Of a DNA stretch of 17,665 nucleotides, positions 7,237-14,006 are shown piece by piece. This DNA is from an uncultured Collinsella sp. Lineage in GTDB: Bacteria > Actinomycetota > Coriobacteriia > Coriobacteriales > Coriobacteriaceae. A program made the position numbers and the translations under genes. The number at the start of each line of letters is the position of its first letter. Positions within the stretch are counted from its first letter, which is position 1. Below the pieces are notes generated by a model. The model was not told the origin of the DNA, searched no databases, and saw nothing but the letters and a program-made list of their open reading frames with translations. The stretch spans positions 1 through 17,665 of the forward strand of contig URLR01000043.1 in NCBI GenBank assembly GCA_900548815.1, read 5' to 3'.

Positions 7237-7491
7237 ATGGAGTATGGATCGTTCCAGGCCGAGGAATTCGGCGACCTGCAGCGCCTGGTCGACGGACTGT
7301 TTTACGACCGCCACGCCATCGACCGCCTGGATCTGATCGTACAGGCCGAAATCTTGGACCTGGCGCCCGATCTCATGGAAATCGTGAACCTGCTACCGCC
7401 CGGCTATTACGACCGCCAGTCACTTTGCGACCAGCTCAACTCCGCCTTGGCCGCCCACGGCTGGGGCGCCATCTACGGCACCGTGGAATAA
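7237..7491 (+). CDS. Small acidic protein of unknown function
   Basis: This 84-residue protein has no family I recognise. The ATG is chosen because AAGGAGG ends 4 bases upstream; an in-frame ATG 30 bases earlier lacks such a site. The product is acidic and mostly helical in appearance, with Leu/Ile-rich segments (LQRLVDGLFYDRHAIDRLDL, then EIVNLLPPGYYDRQSLCDQL). It has no signal peptide, membrane segment or Cys pair. The LPPGYYDRQSL stretch vaguely resembles small actinobacterial proteins of the DUF2795 type, but I would not assign it. It stands alone, with its own candidate promoter and a clear terminator at 7571-7592, facing divergently from the aminotransferase. Reading-frame quality and control signals make it a likely real gene. 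Confidence 0.75.
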   Translation: MEYGSFQAEEFGDLQRLVDGLFYDRHAIDRLDLIVQAEILDLAPDLMEIVNLLPPGYYDRQSLCDQLNSALAAHGWGAIYGTVE

Positions 7492-7536
7492 ACCTAGTCA
7501 TTGGGGCCTGTGGTCAAAAAATAGCAAATATGAGTA

Positions 7537-7557
7537 CTGTTACTTTTTTAGTAACAG
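7537..7557. repeat. Perfect 8-bp palindrome with T5 loop
   Basis: CTGTTACT and AGTAACAG flank TTTTT. It lies 45 bases after the small gene and 13 bases before that gene's terminator. It is AT-rich with no T-run outside the stem, so it is not itself a good terminator. It could be a protein-binding site or an accessory fold in the 3' end of the transcript. Confidence 0.6.
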
Positions 7558-7570
7558 CGATTTTGAATTA

Positions 7571-7592
7571 AAAAGGCCAGTCTTGGCCTTTT
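7571..7592 (+). terminator. Intrinsic terminator of the small gene
   Basis: AAAAGGCCA and TGGCCTTTT pair over 9 bases around the loop GTCT, with T-residues in the descending arm. It lies 79 bases after the stop codon. The symmetrical A and T flanks allow function in both directions. Confidence 0.8.
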
Positions 7593-7694
7593 GTGTCCGG
7601 TTTTGGAAGGATGCGTCAGCATTTTTCGTCCAGCCACGCAATCGTTAATGCACAGACAGAATAGATTTGTACATTATTTTTCGCGCCTAAAATG

Positions 7695-7730
7695 AAACGC
7701 CGTTTGTGACAGTACTCACAAACGGCGTTT
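7695..7730 (-). terminator. Strong bidirectional terminator after nhaA
   Basis: AAACGCCGTTTGTGA and TCACAAACGGCGTTT form a perfect 15-bp stem around CAGTAC. On the plus strand the stem runs into T6; on the minus strand it is followed by CATTTTAGG. It lies about 95 bases past the nhaA stop, so it should end nhaA. Because the upstream hairpin at 7571-7592 already ends the small gene, its plus-strand role is unclear. Confidence 0.85.
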
Positions 7731-7823
7731 TTTGGCCACTGGGGTGTCCGGCAGGTGGCAAGTACCACTCAAAACCGCGTTTTACACGCGCTCGAGCAGG
7801 CTCTGGCGTCTGTTTCTACGCGC

Positions 7824-9182
7824 CTACTCGTTCTTGGGCGCGGGGTGCTTGCAGACCACGCTCATGTAAATCATGCCGAGCACGGCAGCGGTGACCGAAC
7901 CGGCAAGGATGGCGGCCTTGGCAGCCAGAACCTCAAACTGGGCCGTCGGGAAGGCGAGGCCGCTGATGAGAATCGACATGGTAAAGCCGATACCGCCCAG
8001 AATGCCCACGCCGGCAATCATATGCCAGTTGACATTGTGCGGCAGCTCGCAGGCCTTGAGCTTGACCAAGGCGAACGTCATGCCAAAGATACCGATCGGC
8101 TTACCCAGCAGCATGCCAAAGTACACGCCGAGCGTCACCGGGTCGGTGAGCAGCGTGCTCATGTCCACGCCCACTAGGCGAACCTGTGCGTTGACGAACG
8201 CAAAGATCGGCAGGATCACAAAGTTGACCGGCGTGGAGATCAGGCGCTCCATGCGGATGAGCGGCGGGGTCACGCGGTGCATGACGCGCTCGACTTTGGT
8301 GGTCGAGACGGTAAAGTCATGCTGGCCCAGGATGTGCGCCTCGTCGTCGTAGCGGTCATCGAGCAGCGGCAAGCACTCGCCCAGCCAATCGGTGAGGCTA
8401 TCAAGCTTAACACCGCACTTGGCCGGGATGGTGAAGGCCAGGATGACGCCAGCAAGCGTAGCGTGCACGCCGCTCTTGAACATGCAGAACCACAACAGCA
8501 GGCCCAGTACCGAATACGGGGCAAGGCGGTAATGCTGCGTCTTGTTGAGCCACACGAGCGCACAGGTCACAAGCGCGGCGGCGCCCAACCAAAACGGATT
8601 GGGGCTCTGACCGTAGAAGATGGCGATGGCGGCGATGGAGATGAGGTCGTCGGCGATGGCGAGCGTCGAGAAGAACACGCGCACGCCGTTGGGCACACGG
8701 TTGCCCAAAAGCGACAGCACGCCCAGTGCAAAGGCAATATCGGTTGCCATGGGAATGGCCCAGCCGTTGTGCGCGCCGGCATGGTTAAAGATCAGATAGA
8801 TGCAGGCGGGAACGACGACGCCGCCCACGGCCGCCAGCATGGGAAGCATGGCCTGGCGCGGGTTTTTGAGCTCGCCGACCGTCATCTCATACTTGAGCTC
8901 AATACCCACCAGCAAAAAGAAAATCGCCATGAGGAAGTCGTTGACGAAAAGCTCAACGGTGAGACCGGCCGTAAGATTGCCCAGGCCCACATACAGCGGG
9001 GTCTCCAAAAAGTGATGGATGGCCTCGTAGGCATCGGTATTGGCGCAAATGACGGCGGCGATGGCGGCGAAGACCATGACGGCGGCGGAAATCGTGCCGT
9101 TCTCGGCGATGCGCTCCCAGATGTCGTGACGTTCAAAGCGCTTGCGCTCACGAACGTTGAACAGCTGCTCAGTTGCTGCCAT
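7824..9182 (-). CDS. nhaA: Na+/H+ antiporter NhaA
   Basis: This 452-residue membrane protein exchanges sodium for protons to control internal pH and salt. About twelve hydrophobic segments are visible. Asp148 in the ATDIAFALGVLSLLG motif corresponds to E. coli Asp133, and Asp178-Asp179 in STLAIADDLISI to the ion-binding Asp163-Asp164. Lys361 in LLGKPIGI matches Lys300. A hydrophilic insertion at about 258-312, rich in charged residues, makes it about 60 residues longer than E. coli NhaA; extended forms are known in actinobacteria. AAAGGAG lies 7 bases before the ATG. It is probably a single-gene unit, between its terminator on the left and the ppaC terminator on the right. Confidence 0.95.
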   Translation of the reverse strand: MAATEQLFNVRERKRFERHDIWERIAENGTISAAVMVFAAIAAVICANTDAYEAIHHFLETPLYVGLGNLTAGLTVELFVNDFLMAIFFLLVGIELKYEMTVGELKNPRQAMLPMLAAVGGVVVPACIYLIFNHAGAHNGWAIPMATDIAFALGVLSLLGNRVPNGVRVFFSTLAIADDLISIAAIAIFYGQSPNPFWLGAAALVTCALVWLNKTQHYRLAPYSVLGLLLWFCMFKSGVHATLAGVILAFTIPAKCGVKLDSLTDWLGECLPLLDDRYDDEAHILGQHDFTVSTTKVERVMHRVTPPLIRMERLISTPVNFVILPIFAFVNAQVRLVGVDMSTLLTDPVTLGVYFGMLLGKPIGIFGMTFALVKLKACELPHNVNWHMIAGVGILGGIGFTMSILISGLAFPTAQFEVLAAKAAILAGSVTAAVLGMIYMSVVCKHPAPKNE

Positions 9183-9395
9183 GGGCGGCTCCTTTCACGG
9201 GATGGCTCCCGTCTTAAAAAAGCACGGCCCGCCCAAGTGGCGGCGCCGCGCTCTAACGTATTACGCTTGCATCTAGCCTACCCTGCACGACAAGCACGCA
9301 GGCGTGGCCGAAAAGCGGAACCACAGGTTGAACATTATTTGCTCAACGGCACGGGCACGCCTGTCCAAGAGACGACGCGGCGCCGTGCACAAAAA

Positions 9396-9430
9396 ACGAC
9401 CGGAGCGCGGGGCGTCCGCGATCCGGTCGT
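9396..9430 (-). terminator. Intrinsic terminator of ppaC
   Basis: The outer arms ACGACCGGA and TCCGGTCGT (9 bp) enclose an inner stem CGCGG/CCGCG with a 5-base loop. On the minus strand a T6 run follows directly. It begins 20 bases after the ppaC stop codon. This is a classic Rho-independent terminator. The remaining 213 bases up to nhaA hold no gene and no promoter I can support. Confidence 0.9.
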
Positions 9431-9449
9431 GGCGTTTGGTCAACTAAAC

Positions 9450-10373
9450 CTAGCAGGCGGCCATGATGGGAGCAGCAACCTGCTTCTTACGGGAGAGGAC
9501 GCCCGGCATCCAGACGCCGTCGTGCTCGTCGGCAATGCCCAGGCCCTTCTGAGCAGCCTCGGTCTCGCCCTCGAGCAGGACCTGCGAGCCTTCCTCCATG
9601 ATGTCGGTGATGCACAGGACAATGCCGTCAGCACCCTTCTCGGCGGCGTAGGCGCGCATGGCCTCGCGGATCTCGTCGATCATACCGAGCGCACGGCTCT
9701 TGTCGACGGTCTCGTACTGGCCGATGAGCAGCTTCTTGCCGGCGGGCTCGAACATCTTGATGTCGTTGCCAACCATCTCGGCTGCGGTGAAGGAGCCGGA
9801 CGGGCGGGTGAGGAAGACCTCCATGCCAAACTTGACCGGGTCGACGCCCACCTGCTCGCCGAGCTTGGCGGCGACGGCGCGGTCGACATCGGTGGTAGTG
9901 GGGCTCTTGAGCATGAGCGTGTCGGTCATCATGGCCGAGAGCAGCAGCTTGGCCTGAACGTCGGAAAGCTCAACGCCGAGCACGCCGGCGAGCTTGGTGA
10001 CGATGGTGCAGCTGGAGCCCCAGGGCAGGCAGATGTAGTGCAGCGGGCCGGCGGTCTCGAAGTCGCCGATGCGGTGGTGGTCGACGACGCCAAAGACCGT
10101 GGCGTCCTTAAGACCGGCGACGGACTGGACAGACTCGTTGTGGTCGGTGAGGACGACGAGCTGACCGGCCTCGACGGACTCGATCACGCGGGGCTCGGCA
10201 ATGCCGGCGTCGGCGAGCAGCTTGGCGGACTCGGCCGGAAGCTGACCAAGGGCGCAGGCCTCGTAGGTGTTGCCGGCATACTCAACCTGGTTGAGCAGCT
10301 GGGACAGGACGACGGCGCTCATGATGGCGTCGTTATCGGGGTTCTGGTGACCAAAGACAAGAACGTTTGCCAT
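9450..10373 (-). CDS. ppaC: Manganese-dependent (family II) inorganic pyrophosphatase
   Basis: The 307-residue DHH-superfamily enzyme splits pyrophosphate into two phosphates in the cytoplasm, pulling biosynthetic reactions forward. The N-terminal DHH domain has GHQNPDNDA at 8-16 (metal ligands His9, Asp13, Asp15), Asp77 and DHH at 98-100. The C-terminal DHHA2 domain carries the substrate-binding SRKKQ at 294-298. The length equals that of compact family II enzymes, so there is no regulatory CBS/DRTGG insert. The first motif reads NPDND where NPDTD is usual. GGAGG lies 7 bases before the ATG. It appears to be monocistronic. Confidence 0.95.
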   Translation of the reverse strand: MANVLVFGHQNPDNDAIMSAVVLSQLLNQVEYAGNTYEACALGQLPAESAKLLADAGIAEPRVIESVEAGQLVVLTDHNESVQSVAGLKDATVFGVVDHHRIGDFETAGPLHYICLPWGSSCTIVTKLAGVLGVELSDVQAKLLLSAMMTDTLMLKSPTTTDVDRAVAAKLGEQVGVDPVKFGMEVFLTRPSGSFTAAEMVGNDIKMFEPAGKKLLIGQYETVDKSRALGMIDEIREAMRAYAAEKGADGIVLCITDIMEEGSQVLLEGETEAAQKGLGIADEHDGVWMPGVLSRKKQVAAPIMAAC

Positions 10374-10489
10374 GGATATCCTCCACTTGATATGTGTACT
10401 TGGACGTAGCTATGGTAGCACGCCGATGCCGAGCCTTCGCAGACGGAAGGGCCACGGCATATTTTGGGGCGCAGGCACGGGGGCCAAGG

Positions 10490-10539
10490 CTGTCCCTTTT
10501 GCACCATGTTGGTGCAATGTAACCTGTCCCCCTTGCACC
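10490..10539. repeat. Palindromic intergenic element A (REP-like)
   Basis: TTGCACC (10499-10505) and GGTGCAA (10511-10517) form a perfect 7-bp stem around ATGTT. In addition CTGTCCCTTTTGCACC (10490-10505) recurs directly as CTGTCCCCCTTGCACC (10524-10539). On the minus strand it contains GGGACAGGTT, shared with element B. It fills the gap between ppaC and the ROK kinase and begins 3 bases from the kinase stop codon. Confidence 0.65.
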
Positions 10540-10541
10540 AG

Positions 10542-11495
10542 CTATTTACCGGCAGCGCGCAGGGCTACGTAGGCAGCACCGATGATGCCGGCGTCGTTTC
10601 CGAGCGAAGCGACCTTAATGGGCGTCTCGCGCGAGGCGGAAAGCGCGTACTGCTTAAAGTGCTCGCGAACCTTGTCGAGGTAGACATCGGCCGAGGCGGA
10701 GGCGCCGCCGCCGATGAGGAACATCTCGGGATCAACCACGTTGGCAATAAGCGCCAGTGCGCGGCCGAGATAGTCGGCCATGGTATCGGCCGCGGCCAGC
10801 GCGAGCTTGTCGCCCTCGCGGCAGGCCTGGAACACGTCCTTGGAATCGGAGGGGCCGGTCAGCTCGATGGGCTCGACGCCCGCCTTCTTGCACTCGGCAA
10901 GGTAGTTGCTCACCACGCCGGTGGCGCTGGAATACTGCTCCAGGTGGCCATGGCCGCCGCAGCCGCAGGTGCGCTCCTCGGCCGGGTTCAGGCACATGTG
11001 GCCAATCTCGCCGCCAGCACCCACAACGCCCGATACCACGTCGCCGTTAACGATAACGCCGCCGCCCACGCCGGTACCAATGGTGACCATCACCACGTTC
11101 TGTACGCCCTTGGCAGAGCCGAGCCAGGCCTCGCCCATAGCAGCAGCGTTGGCGTCGTTCTCGTACTTAACGACCGCGTCGGGGCAGTGCTCCTGGATGG
11201 CGATCTTGAGCTCGGGCAGGTTGATGGCGATGTTCGCCTTGACCTTGGCATCGCCCGATGCCGGGATGGGGCACGGAACGGCCAGGCCAATGCCCGACAC
11301 AAAGGCACGCGGAATCTGGGCCTTGGCGACCACCTGGTCGATAGCCTCGGTCACCGCGGCAAAGCCCGCGGCGTCAACGATAGGAGGCGTGGGCACGCTG
11401 GCCTTGGCAAGCAGGTTGCCGTCCTCGTCGAACAGGCCCTCCTTAACCGAAGTGCCGCCGACGTCGATGCCAATGTAGTACTGCTTAGGTTCCAT
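10542..11495 (-). CDS. ROK-family sugar kinase, probable glucokinase
   Basis: This 317-residue protein of the ROK family most likely phosphorylates glucose or a related hexose with ATP. The phosphate-1 motif DVGGTSVK is at 11-18, the catalytic Asp114 in ENDANAAAMGE, and the glycine-rich GTGVGGG at 140-146. The ROK zinc site has His166 and Cys177-x-Cys179, but the third expected cysteine is His184 (CGCGGHGHLE instead of the usual GCLE ending). The start is set at the ATG preceded by AAAGGTG; an upstream in-frame start would run into repeat element B and add 22 unrelated residues. It lies 155 bases beyond the PTS terminator with its own upstream region. It may phosphorylate the non-phosphorylated half of the disaccharide cleaved by the neighbouring GH1 enzyme. 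Confidence 0.87.
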   Translation of the reverse strand: MEPKQYYIGIDVGGTSVKEGLFDEDGNLLAKASVPTPPIVDAAGFAAVTEAIDQVVAKAQIPRAFVSGIGLAVPCPIPASGDAKVKANIAINLPELKIAIQEHCPDAVVKYENDANAAAMGEAWLGSAKGVQNVVMVTIGTGVGGGVIVNGDVVSGVVGAGGEIGHMCLNPAEERTCGCGGHGHLEQYSSATGVVSNYLAECKKAGVEPIELTGPSDSKDVFQACREGDKLALAAADTMADYLGRALALIANVVDPEMFLIGGGASASADVYLDKVREHFKQYALSASRETPIKVASLGNDAGIIGAAYVALRAAGK

Positions 11496-11549
11496 GGGAG
11501 CCCACCTTTCTCGTTTAAACATTGCCTGTATGGTACCGCTCCCAAGGCA

Positions 11550-11590
11550 AAAACCTACCAAAAAGGGACAGGTTTGTTTTGGCAGGTTTT
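11550..11590. repeat. Palindromic intergenic element B (REP-like)
   Basis: AAAACCTACCAAAA (11550-11563) and TTTTGGCAGGTTTT (11577-11590) form a 14-bp stem with one mismatch. The 13-base loop contains GGGACAGGTTT. On the plus strand the core GGGACAGGTTTGTTTTGGCA closely matches both arms of element C. It lies just upstream of the ROK kinase on the minus strand. Confidence 0.75.
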
Positions 11591-11649
11591 ATCTGAGGAA
11601 GCGCGAATGGTCGCTCAATAGGTCGCGCAAGACCTTCCCCAAATATAAA

Positions 11650-11678
11650 GGCGCCGGGAGGCGGAGGCTCCCGGCGCC
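11650..11678 (-). terminator. Terminator of the GH1-PTS operon
   Basis: GGCGCCGGGAG and CTCCCGGCGCC pair over 11 GC-rich bases around a 7-base loop. On the minus strand the stem is followed by TTTATATTT. It lies 59 bases after the EIIA stop codon. A smaller palindrome GGACCG-CA-CGGTCC is at 11704-11717, between the stop codon and this hairpin. Confidence 0.75.
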
Positions 11679-11736
11679 CGTCAAAGGGACTATGTTGTCT
11701 GTTGGACCGCACGGTCCGTCGCGGCGATAACGCCGA

Positions 11737-12069
11737 CTAGGCCTTAAGTGTCTGCAACTGCTTGTGAATCTCGATGAGCTCCGTCGCCATGACGCGCATG
11801 GTCTCGGTGCCGGCCATCTGGTCCTCGGCATGCAGCAGAATCAACGGGGCCTCGCCGTTACGCTCGCCGTTGGCCTCCTTCTTCAGAAGCCCCATGTGAA
11901 CATCGTGGCCACCGTTATAGGCCTCATCGCCCTGCTTGATAAGCTCCTCGGCGGCGTCAAAATCGCCCTCCTTGGCCTTTTGCACGGCATTGATGTACAT
12001 GCTCTTGGCGGTACCGACGTAGCTGATGATCTCGAAGCAGGTCATCTGCAGTTCGTTCATATCCTCCAT
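11737..12069 (-). CDS. PTS lactose/cellobiose-family EIIA
   Basis: This cytoplasmic phosphotransfer protein (110 residues from this start) takes phosphate from HPr and passes it to EIIB. It is an all-helical Lac-family EIIA of standard length. The active histidine lies in LLHAEDQMAG (His80 from this start), with the adjacent Asp83 matching the conserved metal-binding Asp. I prefer the ATG at 12067-12069 because AGGTG lies 6 bases upstream. A GTG at 12076-12078, directly after the EIIB stop codon, is also possible and adds three residues. It is the last gene of the operon and so near EIIB that translation is probably coupled. Confidence 0.92.
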   Translation of the reverse strand: MEDMNELQMTCFEIISYVGTAKSMYINAVQKAKEGDFDAAEELIKQGDEAYNGGHDVHMGLLKKEANGERNGEAPLILLHAEDQMAGTETMRVMATELIEIHKQLQTLKA

Positions 12070-12078
12070 GCGGAGCAC

Positions 12079-12381
12079 CTAGCCCATCACGCTGACGCAG
12101 TGGTCGATGATGCCGGCAGCGTTCATGCGGCCGTAGTCGACCATGTTGATGACCTCGACCGGAAAACGACCGGCGGCCTCCTTCTCAAAATCGCCCTTGG
12201 TGTAGCCGATCTGCGGGCCAAGCAGCAACATGTCGCACTCGTCCAGGTGATCGTGGGCCTCGTTCATGGGACGAGCCTCGACCTCAATATCCAGACCACG
12301 GTTTGCAACCTCGGCCTGCATCTTCTGGACCAGCAGACTCGTGGACATACCGGCATTGCAGCAGAGCATGATCTTCTTCAT
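12079..12381 (-). CDS. PTS lactose/cellobiose-family EIIB
   Basis: The 100-residue EIIB receives phosphate from EIIA on a cysteine and transfers it to the sugar crossing EIIC. The active-site loop reads MLCCNAGMSTSLLVQKM, with Cys8 as the phosphorylated residue by comparison with the E. coli ChbB motif CSAGMSTS; Cys7 next to it is unusual but harmless. The DMLLLGPQIGY stretch at 50-60 is also typical. A strong AAGGAGG lies 6 bases before the ATG. It is 161 bases downstream of EIIC in transcription order, with a hairpin between them. Confidence 0.95.
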   Translation of the reverse strand: MKKIMLCCNAGMSTSLLVQKMQAEVANRGLDIEVEARPMNEAHDHLDECDMLLLGPQIGYTKGDFEKEAAGRFPVEVINMVDYGRMNAAGIIDHCVSVMG

Positions 12382-12482
12382 GGTTTCCTCCTTATAACTG
12401 CGCGGCGCGCAGACGACAACTGGTTTTATTCCTTGCGGCTATTGTGCCCACCCCCCTGCATCTTTACACAAGGGAGAGAGCC

Positions 12483-12513
12483 GCGGGCACCGGCACCGCG
12501 TACCGGCGCCCGC
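12483..12513 (-). other. GC-rich hairpin between EIIC and EIIB
   Basis: The arms GCGGGC-A-CCGG and CCGG-C-GCCCGC pair over 10 bp plus one G-U pair in the minus-strand RNA, with a 9-base loop. There is no U-run after it, so it is unlikely to be a full terminator. Position 30 bases after the EIIC stop suggests a 3'-end stabiliser or partial attenuator that alters the ratio of membrane to soluble PTS subunits. Confidence 0.5.
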
Positions 12514-12542
12514 AAAGGTGAAAGGGACGAACGTTAGGCGTT

Positions 12543-13886
12543 CTACTCGGCGAGAGCCTCCTGCTTGGCGATTGCCTTCTCGGAAATCTTCATAAAGGGC
12601 AGGTAGACGGCCATGCCAATGACAATCTCGAGAGCCTGCCACACGCCGGCGCGCCAGTCAAAGCCCGTAGCGAGCAGGGCATTGATGACGGGAGGCATGG
12701 TCCAGGGCACCTGGGCGATGCAGGGGCTGATGATGCCTGCGCAGGTAAGGCCATAGGTGATGCCGATGAACAGGTCGGGAAGAAGGACAAACGGGATCAT
12801 AAGCGGCAGGTTGTACACGATGGGGTAACCGTAGATAACCGGCTCGTTGATGTTGAACAGACCAGGCAGGATAGCCATCTTAGAAACGGTCTCGGAAGCC
12901 TTGTTCTTGGAGAACAGGAGCGTGTCGAGCAGAAGCATGAGGGTGCAGCCCGAGCCGCCGATGAGGGCAAAGCTGTTAACGATCTGCATGTTCATGTAGT
13001 GATCGGGCTGGATGGTGCCACCGGCGGCGAAGGTAGCCATGTTGTCGACAATGAGCATGGTCAGGATCGGCTCGACGGTAGCGCCAGAGATGGTGGACTG
13101 GTGAATACCGACGCAGAACAGCAGGTTGGCAAGGGTGTAGATGAGGATAACAGCCCACGGACCGGCGTTCATGATGTTCTTGAGCGGGTTGGAGATGCAC
13201 GTGGAGATGATGGCGCACAGATCGGTGCCGGCGCACACGGCGAGCAGGGCTGCGGCAAGAGCGAAGATTGCGAGGTTGAGCAGCATCGGGATCATGACGT
13301 TGAAGGAGTTGGAGACCGCGGGAGGCACGCCCTCGCCCAGCTTAACCTTGAGCTTCTCGACGCCAGAAATCTTGATGAAGAGCGAGACGGAGAGCAGAGC
13401 GATGATAATGGCCGAGAACAGACCGTTGGTGCCGGTGTTGGCAGTCGAAAGGGCGCCCGTGACCTCGGCGGAGGTGATCTTGTCGGTGAGCAGCGGGCTC
13501 GTGGCGGCAAGCGAGGCGGTGATCTGCTGCGGCATCATGATGACGAAGGCAGAGATGGCGACGACCACGCAAGCGAGCGGGTTATCGAAACGCTTGTTCT
13601 TGGCGAGACTGTAGCCAATCAATCCGGCCAAGATAATGGCAGAGACATTGAGGGTGCCCAGCGTAATTGCCGAGCCCCACGTCTGAAGGTTGGCAAGGCC
13701 CGCCGCATCGAGCGGGAACAGAGGGAACACGACGTTGTTAATAAGAACCGCGATACCCGCAAGGATATAGAGCGGCGTGATGGTCGCGAAGGCGTCACGC
13801 AGGGAACGCAGGTGAACCTGGTTTCCCACCTTCGCAGAGACCTCGGCAAACTTGTCAAGGAAGCTCTTTCCGTTGTCACTGGCCAT
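12543..13886 (-). CDS. PTS lactose/cellobiose-family EIIC permease
   Basis: This 447-residue integral membrane protein carries the sugar across the membrane while EIIB phosphorylates it. Many hydrophobic segments span the chain. The FNINEPVIYGYPIVYN motif at 344-359, with Glu348, and His262 in GIHQST match the sugar-binding Glu and His seen in the Bacillus ChbC structure. It lacks fused EIIA or EIIB domains, consistent with separate genes downstream. AGGAG precedes the ATG by 6 bases. The family takes up cellobiose, chitobiose, lactose and other beta-linked disaccharides; the exact substrate cannot be read from sequence. Confidence 0.94.
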   Translation of the reverse strand: MASDNGKSFLDKFAEVSAKVGNQVHLRSLRDAFATITPLYILAGIAVLINNVVFPLFPLDAAGLANLQTWGSAITLGTLNVSAIILAGLIGYSLAKNKRFDNPLACVVVAISAFVIMMPQQITASLAATSPLLTDKITSAEVTGALSTANTGTNGLFSAIIIALLSVSLFIKISGVEKLKVKLGEGVPPAVSNSFNVMIPMLLNLAIFALAAALLAVCAGTDLCAIISTCISNPLKNIMNAGPWAVILIYTLANLLFCVGIHQSTISGATVEPILTMLIVDNMATFAAGGTIQPDHYMNMQIVNSFALIGGSGCTLMLLLDTLLFSKNKASETVSKMAILPGLFNINEPVIYGYPIVYNLPLMIPFVLLPDLFIGITYGLTCAGIISPCIAQVPWTMPPVINALLATGFDWRAGVWQALEIVIGMAVYLPFMKISEKAIAKQEALAE

Positions 13887-13987
13887 GATTGCTCCTAACT
13901 TTCAAATCCGGCCTTTTCCTATGCGCACGGTGGTCTGTCGCCCTCTGCCACCAGATGTGCCATGTGTTGCGCGCGGCGGCGCGCGGT

Positions 13988-14003
13988 CTGGGCGTTCGCC
14001 CGG
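13988..14003 (-). other. Small hairpin just after the GH1 stop codon
   Basis: GGGCG-TT-CGCCC with two further closing pairs lies 3 bases after the GH1 stop in the direction of transcription. The 120-base gap to EIIC also has GC-rich alternation (GCGCGCGG). There is no U-run, so readthrough into the PTS genes is expected; a role in RNA stability is only a guess. Confidence 0.4.
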
Positions 14004-14006
14004 TCG

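Larger units (their letters stand above)
7492..7823. other. AT-rich intergenic region between convergent genes, with three hairpins
   Basis: The 332 bases separate the ends of the plus-strand small gene and minus-strand nhaA. They hold three perfect hairpins, listed separately. The 100 bases between the two terminators (7593-7694) are AT-rich with no coding frame or ribosome-binding site I can support. From 7734 to 7823 I see only the end of the nhaA transcript and no gene. TGTCCGG occurs at both 7594 and 7747, but I see no wider repeat. Confidence 0.6.

Noticed and set aside
8277..10409. 710-codon plus-strand frame opposite nhaA and ppaC
   Set aside because: It runs across two genes, their control regions and a strong terminator; this is a composition artefact.
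11496..11561. Upstream start for the ROK kinase
   Set aside because: It would translate repeat element B, and the ATG at 11495 has a good ribosome-binding site directly before the conserved N-terminus.
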